Shown here piece after piece: positions 7,884 through 15,424 of a stretch of 37,375 nucleotides of DNA. This stretch comes from Alphaproteobacteria bacterium (GTDB lineage Bacteria > Pseudomonadota > Alphaproteobacteria > Micavibrionales > Micavibrionaceae), in contig JABSQP010000019.1 of assembly GCA_013215815.1 (NCBI GenBank), positions 1-37,375 of the forward strand, written 5' to 3'. Both the position numbers and the translations under genes were made by a program. The notes under the pieces were generated by a model. That model was not told the DNA's origin. It worked only from the letters and a program-made list of their open reading frames with translations, and made no database searches. The number at the start of each line of letters is the position of its first letter. Position 1 is the stretch's first letter.

Positions 7884-10800
7884 GTGAATAATTCGGATGA
7901 GATTTTATTAGATTATAACCTTACGGGGAATGCAGAAAATACTAGTGTTGTTCCTAGTTTAATAGTCGGGAAAAATAGTGCTGGTCAGTACTTGATTACG
8001 TATTCTTTGTTAGCAGAATCTAATGATTTAGATGGAACTCCCTACGATAATGGGCCTTTTGAAAGTGAGTTTGCGGAAAGTTTTGATTATAAATTATTTA
8101 TATCTCAGTCTTTTCAGAATGTTTTTGAAGATAGTGATATTTGGGGAGTATCTTTTAATCAAACATTGAATATACATTTTGATCAATTGCCCGACAATAG
8201 TGGTTTGATACGTGTAGGTCAGTTAAATGGATCGTTTTCAACATTTTCTTCTCAACCAGATGCTATGGCTTTTGCTATCACATATGATGCAGCCCAACCT
8301 AATCCTGCAGATATTTATGGAGATATATGGATTAACGTAGATCATGCAAGTCCATCAAATAATAATAATAGTCTATGGGATGTTGACGGTGGCGGAAGTG
8401 ATTTAATTACTAAAGGCGAATTTTCATGGTCAGTAATTCATCAAGAGATAGCACATTCTCTTGGTATCGACATTATAAATTCAAATTTAGATGGCATTCA
8501 TGGAAATAATACAACGAATGAAGACACAGCTAAATATACCATTACATCTTATCAGAATCATCCAGAAATGTATTATGATCCTGTAGATAGGACGGGGCCA
8601 CATGCATTAGGTCTTCAACTATATGACATTGCAGCACTTCAGGAAATTTATGGCGCAAATACAGACACACGTAATGAAAATGAAGGCTTTGATGATGGTG
8701 ATGCTAATATAACAGGCACAACATATAAAGAGGGGCAGGGCTTTGGTGCAACCGCATCAGATGCGTTTGTTTACACCATCTGGGATGGTGGTGGTTCGAC
8801 TGATACTATAGATGTGTCCGCCTACACAGATGGTGCACAAATTGATCTTCGTGAGGGACATTTCAGTTCAATTGGTAAGAACGGTAATCCAAATGGCGAT
8901 AAAGTTGTTTGGGATACAACAGGATATGATGCGGGTAATGTAGCTATTGCCTATGGCACAGAGATAGAAAATGCCATTGGTACGAATGATGATGACGACT
9001 TCATAGGAAACGATCTTAATAACAGCTTCATTGGTAATGGCGGTGATGACAGTTTTGATGGTGGCGCTGGTTTTGATACGCTGGATTACAGCGGTGAGAC
9101 GGCAGGTATCGTTTTTGATGCGTCGACGCTAACTATCACCGATGGTTCTGGCGGTAGTGATAGTTTTACGTCGATTGAGCATGTTGTTGGAACAGCGCAA
9201 CAAGATGACTTTACCACGTTTACTTCGCTGTATCGTGGTGTCATTGATGGCGGTGCGGAAACCGATATGGTTACTTTCTCCGACGCAGCGGCGCTGAATA
9301 GTTTTGCGTATCAATATAGCAGTGAAGCAGTTTTTTATAACAGCAATGGTGACATTGAAACATCAAACGGTGCTCTCTATCAGAATATAGAAGATGTCAA
9401 CTTTAATGGTGATTATGCGATCGCTATGTCCGATACCATGGGGCATGATTATACGAATAATGCAAATCATACGGTTTTATCCTATCGCCTGCATAGTGAT
9501 GTCATTACCGCAACAATGAATACAACGTCAGGAACGATTACAAGTGCGGCTGGAACAGATACGATAGGCTCTCTTGTTGGTTCTGGAAGTGGCGGCGCCT
9601 TGTATGGAACATTGGGTGGCGATCAGTTTACGTTTAATAACGAAGCCGTTCAGTTTTTATCTCCGGGAACGGGGAATGATACGGTCCATTATAATGGTGT
9701 CAGCGGCGGCGGATACATGTATTCGGGCGGTAATGATGTGCTTTCTTATAGCAATATGGGAGGGTTAGTTGGCTATGGCCCTGATGCGTTTTACCTGCCA
9801 GTCGGTGTGTCGGCAGGCGATATTACGTTAACGCTGTCAAATGGAAGCTTGGTTGATAGTGGTACAGGGGCAAATACCTATGATTATGACTTAACGTTTA
9901 ACATCGCTGGCTTTGGCTCAATTACGATTGAACAAAGTAGAGTGATTGAGGTGTTAGATGGTCAAGGGAATTTTGTGAACTATCATTTTCCCTATTTAGC
10001 TATGGTTAATTTTATCTCGTACGATGGTGCTGGAACCAGCAATTTTTATAGCTTTGACGATGTAACAACATCACCACTTAGCAGCACTTTTACCATCGAT
10101 AGTACAACGACGTTTGATGATACTCGTGTTTTCGGAACTGATTTTAATGATGATGTCTTTGATTTATCATCTCATTCTATTGGTTCGACGGTTCGTACTT
10201 TTAGTGGGAATGATACGGTTACGGGTTCCAATAATAACGAGCATATAGAACTGGACCTTGGTGATGATACTGCCAATGGTGCAGGTGGGGATGACACTCT
10301 CTTTGGCGGTTTCGGTGATGATGATTTGGATGGTGGCGCGGGTGATGACCTTGTTGTCGGTGGCGCAGGAAGTGATACTCTTCGATATAAATACGATGAA
10401 AACCAGGGCGATCTCGATAATTATTTTGCGGGCAATGGCTCTGGAACAGATAAGCTCGTCATTACATTTACAACGAGTGAGCAGCGAGATCAGTATGCGA
10501 CCGAGCTAGCAAATTACCAAGCTCACATCAATCAACATACGGCGCAAGGCTCTTTAGGTAATGACTTTACCTTTAGTTTTGGTTTGTTTGCTGCCGACTT
10601 TGAACAGTTCGAAGTCGTTGTTTTGAATACGGTCGATAATAATGCCAATACTACAAACGGAACGACAGGTAATGATACACTAAATGCACTCGCTGGTGAT
10701 GACATCATTAATGCGGACGCAGGGAATGATGTTCTTATTGGTGGTGAAGGGGCAGATACACTCAATGGTGGTGATGGTTTTGATATCGCGGATTATACGA

Positions 10801-12404
10801 CGTCTGAGTCACGTATTATTGCTGATCTAACACTGGGTTCGGTGATTGATGGGTTCGGTTATGTTGACACTATTAATGATATTGAAGATATCGGCGGTAG
10901 TGATTATTCCGATAGCATCACTGGTGATAGTGGCAACAATTGGTTGTTCGGCCATGATGGAAATGATGAGCTCTCAGGCGACGCGGGTAACGATAATTTA
11001 ATTGGTGGAGATGGCCGTGATAATCTAATTGGTGGGGCAGGTGATGATGTTGTTGCTGGTAATGATGGCGATGATGTCCTCGATTATATTGTTACTGATA
11101 ACTACACTGCTACTGATGATTATGATGGTGGCGCAGGGTATGACCGCATTCGCTTCTACTTTACTTCGGCAGAGTACACAGCAGCTGTTCAAACAGAGCT
11201 ACAAAACTTACTGACATTTATTCAAACAAATTATGATGAAAGCTCTTCTACAGGACCATCTGTGACGGCAACGTCTGTTAATCTAACGATGTCAAACTTT
11301 GAAGCGATGGATGTATTTGTTGATGGTGCAATTGATACAAGCTGGTTTACGCCTTTGAGTGCAACAACTTTAGAAACAGATGGTACAGCTGATCGTGACG
11401 TAATTCATGGTTTGAATGGCATTGGTGCCGCAGAAGAAATTAAGGGTTTTGCCGGAGATGATCTCATTTACGGTAATAACGGTAATGACAGGATCTTAGG
11501 ACATCAAGATGATGATGTTATTTATGGCGGCGGTGGTGCGGATACACTATTCGGTGACTCCAATAGTGTAGATGCACCGTATGGTGGTAATGATACTGTT
11601 TATGGTGAGAATGGTACTGACACTATTCGTGGTGGTGACGGTGATGACTTCCTGGATGGTGGTGCCAGCGCCGATAATATTAAAGGCGATTACGGTAATG
11701 ACATTATCTACGGTGGTGCAGGAGCGGACTCGTTGTTTGGCGACCGCAACTCTAGTAGTTCAATAGGTGGTAACGATCTCATTTATGGAGGCATCGGTAA
11801 TGACCTTCTTGATGGGGAAGCGGGCCACGATCATCTCTATGGAGAAGATAACAACGATACCTTAAAGGGTGGAGAGGGCATGGACTACTTAGAAGGTGGT
11901 TCTGGTTCTGATAAGCTTTACGGCAATGAAGGTAAAGATCGCTTGATCGGTAATGATGGTAACGACCGTTTGGAAGGTGGCGCTGACGGTGACACCTTGC
12001 AAGGGAACGCAGGTTTTGACAAGCTCTTTGGCGATGACGGAAATGATATTCTTTATGCGAGTGAAGGTTGGGATTACTTAACTGGTGGCGCTGGGCTTGA
12101 TACCTTTATGTTTACTGATATGGCTGACTTTACGGGTGGGGCTTATAATCGTGTTCGGGATTTTAACACGACAGAAGACGCCATAAACATCGATATGATT
12201 TTGCATACGAATTACGACCCTATGGCTGACTTACTTAGTGACTTCGTGAATGTCGTTGATAATGGGTCACATACATTTCTACAAATTGACGAAGATGGCA
12301 GCGGTACTGGTTCAGCAATGACCTATGTAGCAATGATAGAAAACTACACAGGTCATGGTCATGATGAAACAGATATGGTGAATCAAGGGTATTTGATTGT
12401 TTAA
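7884..12404 (+). CDS. Large RTX protein with degenerate serralysin-like (M10) domain
   Basis: About 1,506 residues. GTG codons at 7878 and 7884 are both in frame; the AGGAG at 7872-7876 is spaced correctly only for 7884. There is no signal peptide. The first roughly 250 residues follow the serralysin layout, ending in LYDIAALQEIYGAN, then a Peptidase_M10_C-like segment. The zinc motif is damaged: where HExxHxxGxxH is expected the protein has QEIAHSLGIDI, and the Met-turn reads ITSY. Many nonapeptide GGxGxDxUx calcium-binding repeats follow in several blocks (near residues 365-395, 780-850, 930-1085 and 1175-1420), separated by non-repeat domains. The C-terminus (NQGYLIV) suits a type I secretion signal. 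No ABC/HlyD/TolC exporter genes are adjacent. Secretion is likely; protease activity is doubtful. Confidence 0.88.
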   Translation: MNNSDEILLDYNLTGNAENTSVVPSLIVGKNSAGQYLITYSLLAESNDLDGTPYDNGPFESEFAESFDYKLFISQSFQNVFEDSDIWGVSFNQTLNIHFDQLPDNSGLIRVGQLNGSFSTFSSQPDAMAFAITYDAAQPNPADIYGDIWINVDHASPSNNNNSLWDVDGGGSDLITKGEFSWSVIHQEIAHSLGIDIINSNLDGIHGNNTTNEDTAKYTITSYQNHPEMYYDPVDRTGPHALGLQLYDIAALQEIYGANTDTRNENEGFDDGDANITGTTYKEGQGFGATASDAFVYTIWDGGGSTDTIDVSAYTDGAQIDLREGHFSSIGKNGNPNGDKVVWDTTGYDAGNVAIAYGTEIENAIGTNDDDDFIGNDLNNSFIGNGGDDSFDGGAGFDTLDYSGETAGIVFDASTLTITDGSGGSDSFTSIEHVVGTAQQDDFTTFTSLYRGVIDGGAETDMVTFSDAAALNSFAYQYSSEAVFYNSNGDIETSNGALYQNIEDVNFNGDYAIAMSDTMGHDYTNNANHTVLSYRLHSDVITATMNTTSGTITSAAGTDTIGSLVGSGSGGALYGTLGGDQFTFNNEAVQFLSPGTGNDTVHYNGVSGGGYMYSGGNDVLSYSNMGGLVGYGPDAFYLPVGVSAGDITLTLSNGSLVDSGTGANTYDYDLTFNIAGFGSITIEQSRVIEVLDGQGNFVNYHFPYLAMVNFISYDGAGTSNFYSFDDVTTSPLSSTFTIDSTTTFDDTRVFGTDFNDDVFDLSSHSIGSTVRTFSGNDTVTGSNNNEHIELDLGDDTANGAGGDDTLFGGFGDDDLDGGAGDDLVVGGAGSDTLRYKYDENQGDLDNYFAGNGSGTDKLVITFTTSEQRDQYATELANYQAHINQHTAQGSLGNDFTFSFGLFAADFEQFEVVVLNTVDNNANTTNGTTGNDTLNALAGDDIINADAGNDVLIGGEGADTLNGGDGFDIADYTTSESRIIADLTLGSVIDGFGYVDTINDIEDIGGSDYSDSITGDSGNNWLFGHDGNDELSGDAGNDNLIGGDGRDNLIGGAGDDVVAGNDGDDVLDYIVTDNYTATDDYDGGAGYDRIRFYFTSAEYTAAVQTELQNLLTFIQTNYDESSSTGPSVTATSVNLTMSNFEAMDVFVDGAIDTSWFTPLSATTLETDGTADRDVIHGLNGIGAAEEIKGFAGDDLIYGNNGNDRILGHQDDDVIYGGGGADTLFGDSNSVDAPYGGNDTVYGENGTDTIRGGDGDDFLDGGASADNIKGDYGNDIIYGGAGADSLFGDRNSSSSIGGNDLIYGGIGNDLLDGEAGHDHLYGEDNNDTLKGGEGMDYLEGGSGSDKLYGNEGKDRLIGNDGNDRLEGGADGDTLQGNAGFDKLFGDDGNDILYASEGWDYLTGGAGLDTFMFTDMADFTGGAYNRVRDFNTTEDAINIDMILHTNYDPMADLLSDFVNVVDNGSHTFLQIDEDGSGTGSAMTYVAMIENYTGHGHDETDMVNQGYLIV

Positions 12405-12595
12405 ATCGTAATTCTCTTCTTATCATTATTAACAACCACCTTCATCATGGGGAACCTTGGAGGTCTTCCTTCACATTGTTCACAACCGCAAGGCTCCTCA
12501 AGCCACTCAAGGGTCTTAAGGTCATAGAAGGCATCCCACTTCTTTGAGTAACCATATCCTTGTTCTTCAATACTATTAAAGATGTAGTCATCCAT
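12401..12595 (-). CDS. Small phage-like hypothetical protein with Cys cluster
   Basis: A 64-residue protein on the minus strand, convergent with the RTX gene and overlapping its end by 4 bp. An AGGAAA ribosome site lies about 7 bp before the ATG. It has a CGCEQCEG cluster near residues 37-44 that might bind a metal, and an acidic N-terminal half. I do not recognise the family. Its size and its neighbours on the same strand (12849-13022) are typical of phage or island accessory genes. Confidence 0.55.
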   Translation of the reverse strand: MDDYIFNSIEEQGYGYSKKWDAFYDLKTLEWLEEPCGCEQCEGRPPRFPMMKVVVNNDKKRITI

Positions 12596-12604
12596 GTTTA
12601 TGTT

Positions 12605-12783
12605 TCCTGTTGTAGTTGTTGTATGTGGAAATGTGCATATCCATTAGAAGACATTAGAAGACCTCGTACCGAGGAGATCTAATATCTCTAATAGTATATT
12701 AATAAGGTATATATGAACCCAGGGGAGGGGGAGGTTTTCCCCTTCCTTCTATTACGCTACTTAAATACAACTTACTGAAAACA
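12605..12783. other. Non-coding spacer with several inverted repeats
   Basis: This stretch separates minus-strand small genes. I see no credible ORF. It contains a short hairpin CTCG-TAC-CGAG near 12663-12673, overlapping AGATCT/AATATCT repeats just after it, and a G-rich/C-rich pair (GGGG...CCCC) around 12724-12741. It could hold the promoter of the 12401-12595 gene and the terminator of the genes upstream on the minus strand, but no single signal is convincing. Confidence 0.3.
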
Positions 12784-12852
12784 TTAACTTCTTATCCAAG
12801 AGTCTGATGAGGGTTTAGCAAGCTGATGGTTCTCTAGGAACTGTTCAATCAT
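12784..12852 (-). CDS. Possible 22-residue ORF coupled to upstream small gene
   Basis: The ATG at 12852-12850 overlaps the TGA of the preceding minus-strand gene (ATGA). The frame runs 22 codons (MIEQFLENHQ onward) to TAA at 12784. The overlap suggests coupling, but the peptide is too short for a family call and may be the truncated start of a longer lost gene. Confidence 0.25.
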   Translation of the reverse strand: MIEQFLENHQLAKPSSDSWIRS

Positions 12853-13022
12853 TCTGTCTTGTTCATCAGATCTTCCTCATTAAGAACAGTGAAACCATCA
12901 CCACCTTCGATCATGTCAGCGAACCATTTAGGATACTGGAACTCCTTGTCTTCAGGATTCCACTGGAACGCCATGGCTGTGATGGGTTTTGATTTGAATA
13001 TTTCTGGTGTTGCGTATGTCAT
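12849..13022 (-). CDS. Small phage-like hypothetical protein (57 residues)
   Basis: A minus-strand ORF of 57 codons. A GGGGA ribosome site sits about 6 bp before the ATG at 13022. The protein reads MTYATPEIFK at its start and has FQWNPEDKEFQYPKWFADMI in the middle, an aromatic/acidic composition seen in small phage-encoded proteins. It ends in an ATGA overlap with a possible 22-codon ORF. I cannot assign a function. It sits in the tRNA-proximal part of the island, with the same orientation as the 12401-12595 gene. Confidence 0.5.
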   Translation of the reverse strand: MTYATPEIFKSKPITAMAFQWNPEDKEFQYPKWFADMIEGGDGFTVLNEEDLMNKTE

Positions 13023-13159
13023 TTTTATTCCCCGTGAATGATTGACAAAGCTGTAGTGTTAGAAGAAATCGAATGAGTTCTTCAGGTCAGTAGTACGCGA
13101 ATGGATTTGTGGGAGGTCTATGAGGTGTCTACCCAGAATAGATGCGGGTAGCATTTAGA

Positions 13160-13192
13160 CTTTGCTCGGATTTTGCCCGTGTTTTGCCCGAC
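13160..13192. repeat. Three tandem 11-bp repeats near the tRNA-side attachment site
   Basis: Three adjacent 11-mers of the form (T)TTTGCCCGNN run from 13160 to 13192 (CTTTGCTCGGA, TTTTGCCCGTG, TTTTGCCCGAC). A fourth, weaker start (TTTTCG) follows. The period is about one helical turn, so a protein would meet the motif on one face of the DNA. They lie about 100 bp inside the island from the 49-bp att repeat, where integrase arm-type or excisionase sites are often found. Confidence 0.5.
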
Positions 13193-13297
13193 TTTTCGTG
13201 CATATTCATGGTCTGTTCGCGTCTTTTCGGAAAATGAAAAGGCGTGTGATTTTCTTCTGAAATCTGCTGTAAAGTAAGGCTGGAGCTTGTTTTGAAA

Positions 13298-13372
13298 TGG
13301 AGCGGGTGAAGGGATTCGAACCCTCGGCTTCAACCTTGGCAAGGTTGCGCTCTACCCCTGAGCTACACCCGC
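13298..13372 (-). tRNA. tRNA-Gly (anticodon GCC)
   Basis: A complete 75-nt cloverleaf on the minus strand. The acceptor stem pairs GCGGGTG with CACCCGC, the D stem is GCTC/GAGC, the anticodon stem CAACC/GGTTG closes a TTGCCAA loop with GCC at 13338-13340, the T arm carries TTCGAAT, and CCA is encoded (13298-13300). It is the integration target of the adjacent island: its 3' 46 bases plus 3 flanking bases recur at 5264-5312. The gene stays intact because the element restores its 3' end. Confidence 0.96.
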
Positions 13373-13436
13373 GCATCCATAAGATGGATACGTTATAAGC
13401 GTATCTTTTATAAAATCAAGTATAAAAATTGAATTT

Positions 13437-13715
13437 TTAAACACCGATTTGAACAAGGGGAACATGGTAGCCATATGGCTCTGTATTCTCTTGAGCCATT
13501 GCGATAACAATGATGTCTGGGCTCTCTACGACCTTTTGCGCGACATCTTCAGAAATTTCACATGGCATCAGATCGCTACCGTCTTCTTCATTTTCGTAAA
13601 CAAGCATAAAAAGGCGTAAATCGCGGTAATATTCTACGCGGCGCACATCTGACGGAAAGTCCTGATTGCTGACGACCATAAGGCGTTTATCTTGTGTTTG
13701 TCCTAATCTGATCAT
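13437..13715 (-). CDS. Hypothetical protein (92 residues)
   Basis: A small soluble protein of mixed composition with alternating strand-like segments (KRLMVVSN, LRLFMLVYEN, DIIVIAMAQ). It has no membrane helix or clear motif. Its start overlaps the end of the upstream 62-residue gene (ATGA at 13712-13715), so the two are probably translated together. It lies outside the island, between tRNA-Gly and the divergent YbaK-type gene. I do not recognise the family. Intact frame and coupling make it a credible gene. Confidence 0.6.
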   Translation of the reverse strand: MIRLGQTQDKRLMVVSNQDFPSDVRRVEYYRDLRLFMLVYENEEDGSDLMPCEISEDVAQKVVESPDIIVIAMAQENTEPYGYHVPLVQIGV

Positions 13716-13900
13716 GGTGATGGCATTCCCATTCTGCGTACAAAATCTGCGTTAAAGCCTTGGTTTATATCGGTTTCCATTCGGGCAACTTTTGTGGCAT
13801 CTGCACAATGCTCCATAGGTGGTGGCGTATCACCGTCCAGAATTGCCAAGTCGGTGGCTCCTGTAACATTTAAATCAGCCATGGATAGAGGTGTTGCCAT
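13712..13900 (-). CDS. Hypothetical protein (62 residues)
   Basis: A short protein starting MATPLSMADLNVTG with a region DGDTPPPMEHCADATKVARME. It has no signal peptide or membrane helix. It overlaps the 92-residue gene by 4 bp (ATGA), which supports a two-gene unit, and is transcribed away from the YbaK-like gene across a roughly 120-bp AT-rich divergent region (13901-14019) that must hold both promoters. Function unknown. An internal ATG at codon 7 is an alternative start. Confidence 0.5.
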   Translation of the reverse strand: MATPLSMADLNVTGATDLAILDGDTPPPMEHCADATKVARMETDINQGFNADFVRRMGMPSP

Positions 13901-14019
13901 ATCTTAATTCTGCCATAATTGTTAATTTAAACACAAATTTTGGAGCGTACGCTTCTTTAACATATTGAAAAAATTTATATTTTTGCTAAAAAGAGAGTTA
14001 ATCAAAAAATAAGGACATA

Positions 14020-14577
14020 ATGATGAGTCAGCCGCAAAAAGAATCTGCAGTTTGTCAGAATGGTCAAGATTTACCGACAACACCTGACCAATTGATGGCT
14101 AAATTTGAAGAATTGGATATCAATTTCTCACTTCACCACCATGAAGCTGTTTATACAGTGGAAGAAAGTGAAAAAGTGGATGCTGACATTCCGGGTACGC
14201 ACTGTCGTAATCTGTTTTTCAGAGACAAGAATAAGAAAAATTTCCTACTCGTCTTACAAAACGCAACAAATGTAGATGTAAAGAAATTGCCAGATATTTT
14301 GGGCTCTGGCCGTCTTTCCTTTGGCTCTAGTGATCGTTTGTGGGAATATCTGGGTGTCAGGCCTGGTTCTGTCTGCCCGTTTTCAATTACAAATGATACC
14401 GACCATCAAGTAACCATTTATCTTGATAAAAGTATGATGGAAACTGAGATCGTCAATTATCATCCGCTTTTGAATACCATGACTGTTGGTTTATCGCCTG
14501 CGGATTTGATCAAATTTATAGAAAGTACGGGGCACGAAGCGCATATTGTTGATTTGTCCGGTGCAAAACCAGATTAA
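14020..14577 (+). CDS. YbaK/ProX-type aminoacyl-tRNA deacylase (PrdX-like)
   Basis: A 185-residue member of the YbaK/ProRS-associated editing family. After about 20 residues come [20 protein letters not shown], then the conserved [12 protein letters not shown] and FLLVLQNAT segments, GSGRLSFGS and [13 protein letters not shown], and an ending [18 protein letters not shown]. Such proteins hydrolyse mischarged tRNA, usually Ala-tRNA(Pro) or similar, in the cytoplasm. Two ATGs (14020 and 14023) are possible starts; AAGGA lies just upstream. The gene heads a short unit with the UPF0434 gene 43 bp downstream. The specific substrate is not determined by sequence. Confidence 0.87.
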   Translation: MMSQPQKESAVCQNGQDLPTTPDQLMAKFEELDINFSLHHHEAVYTVEESEKVDADIPGTHCRNLFFRDKNKKNFLLVLQNATNVDVKKLPDILGSGRLSFGSSDRLWEYLGVRPGSVCPFSITNDTDHQVTIYLDKSMMETEIVNYHPLLNTMTVGLSPADLIKFIESTGHEAHIVDLSGAKPD

Positions 14578-14591
14578 GTATAAGGAGCTAG

Positions 14592-14605
14592 GCGGGCTTG
14601 CCCGC
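14592..14605. repeat. Perfect GC-rich inverted repeat between two genes
   Basis: GCGGGC and GCCCGC are separated by two bases in the gap between the deacylase and the UPF0434 gene. There is no T-tract, so it is not a standard terminator. It could slow the ribosome or affect mRNA stability just upstream of the next start. Confidence 0.35.
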
Positions 14606-14620
14606 TTGAGGTGTAAAAAT

Positions 14621-14815
14621 ATGAGCCACGATATTGATCCTAAATTGTTAGAAATTTTGGTTTGTCCTATGACGAAAGTACCGCTTCGCTATGATGCTGA
14701 AGCGCAAGAGTTGATTTCAGATCAAGCCGCGCTCGCTTATCCTATTCGTGATGGTATTCCTGTGATGCTTATTGACGAGGCCCGCCCGCTAGAAGACACA
14801 GAAGTTAAAAAATAA
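14621..14815 (+). CDS. UPF0434 / Trm112-like small zinc-ribbon-type protein
   Basis: A 64-residue protein starting at ATG 14621. A longer in-frame reading from 14546 overlaps the upstream gene and adds unrelated residues. It has [17 protein letters not shown] near the N-terminus and [19 protein letters not shown] in the middle, the standard UPF0434/Trm112 pattern. Only one of the usual cysteines is present (CPMTK rather than CPxCK), which is common in this family in alphaproteobacteria. In other organisms Trm112 proteins activate methyltransferases; the bacterial role is not settled. Confidence 0.88.
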   Translation: MSHDIDPKLLEILVCPMTKVPLRYDAEAQELISDQAALAYPIRDGIPVMLIDEARPLEDTEVKK

Positions 14816-14825
14816 GGGAAACCTT

Positions 14826-15413
14826 TTGTATTATCTAACTACATTTCTTCTTTCCCTTCTGTTTCCATCAATGGCATATGCTCATGTCGGCGCGGGCGTT
14901 TTAGGTGGTTTTAATTCTGGTTTGTTACACCCTGTATTGGGGCTTGATCATTTTCTTGCCATGGTGAGCGTCGGCATTATTAGTGCGCAGATTGGCGGAA
15001 GACTGGTCTGGTCTATTCCTGCTCTTTTCGTATTTGTGATGGCTGTCGGTGGTGCCATGGGTCTATTTGATATAAGGCTTGGCGGTATCGAGGTGGGTAT
15101 AGCAACGTCGGTTGCTGTTCTTGGTTTTGCTATAGCTGCAAAATCTTTCTTTCCTATTTTTGTGATTTACGGTTTTGTCGCCTTTTTTGCGATTTTTCAT
15201 GGGTATGCGCATGGTTTAGAAATCCCAGAGCTAGCCTCTTCATGGTCTTATGTTGCAGGCTTTATGACAGGGACGGCAGGTATTCACATTCTCGGTGTTT
15301 TGATAGGTCACATTGCAAAACGTGTTCGTAATGGCGAAGCAATTCTTCGTTATGTTGGCGCTGGTATGTCTGGAATGGGTGTATTTATTTTATTACAAAT
15401 GGCCGGCTTTTAA
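14826..15413 (+). CDS. HupE/UreJ family membrane protein
   Basis: A 195-residue integral membrane protein starting at TTG 14826, with AGGGA about 7 bp upstream. The first 19 residues form a signal peptide ending in AYA, followed at once by HVGAGVLGGFNSGLLHPVLGLDH, the HupE/UreJ signature with its conserved histidines. A second histidine cluster, FHGYAHGLE, is in the middle, and about six membrane segments are present. The family is linked to nickel or cobalt uptake near hydrogenase or urease genes, but no such enzyme is in this window, so the metal is open. It is 10 bp after the UPF0434 stop, probably in the same unit. Confidence 0.9.
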   Translation: MYYLTTFLLSLLFPSMAYAHVGAGVLGGFNSGLLHPVLGLDHFLAMVSVGIISAQIGGRLVWSIPALFVFVMAVGGAMGLFDIRLGGIEVGIATSVAVLGFAIAAKSFFPIFVIYGFVAFFAIFHGYAHGLEIPELASSWSYVAGFMTGTAGIHILGVLIGHIAKRVRNGEAILRYVGAGMSGMGVFILLQMAGF

Positions 15414-15424
15414 GGCTATTGGTT

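Larger units (their letters stand above)
5264..13343. mobile_element. Integrated genomic island in tRNA-Gly(GCC)
   Basis: About 8.1 kb lies between two identical 49-bp tRNA-Gly sequences. The island carries the C-terminal remnant of a tyrosine integrase at the distal end, a repeated membrane-protein/lipase-stub cassette, a very long RTX gene, small phage-like minus-strand genes and 11-bp repeats near the tRNA side. Housekeeping genes resume on both sides. No complete integrase, excisionase or replication gene is visible, so the element is probably immobile now or depends on an enzyme supplied elsewhere. Boundaries are read directly; the integration history is inferred from the known behaviour of tRNA-targeting elements. 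Confidence 0.82.

Noticed and set aside
8990-12120. Regular short repeats that could look like a CRISPR array or minisatellite
   Set aside because: They are in-frame codons for calcium-binding nonapeptides in the RTX protein, with no constant repeat and spacer lengths.
12859-13041. A 60-codon + strand reading frame
   Set aside because: It is antisense to the 57-residue gene at 12849-13022, which has the better ribosome site and composition.
13118-13342. A 74-codon minus-strand reading frame running out of the tRNA gene
   Set aside because: Its start lies inside tRNA-Gly and it covers the 11-bp repeats; no family pattern or ribosome site supports it.
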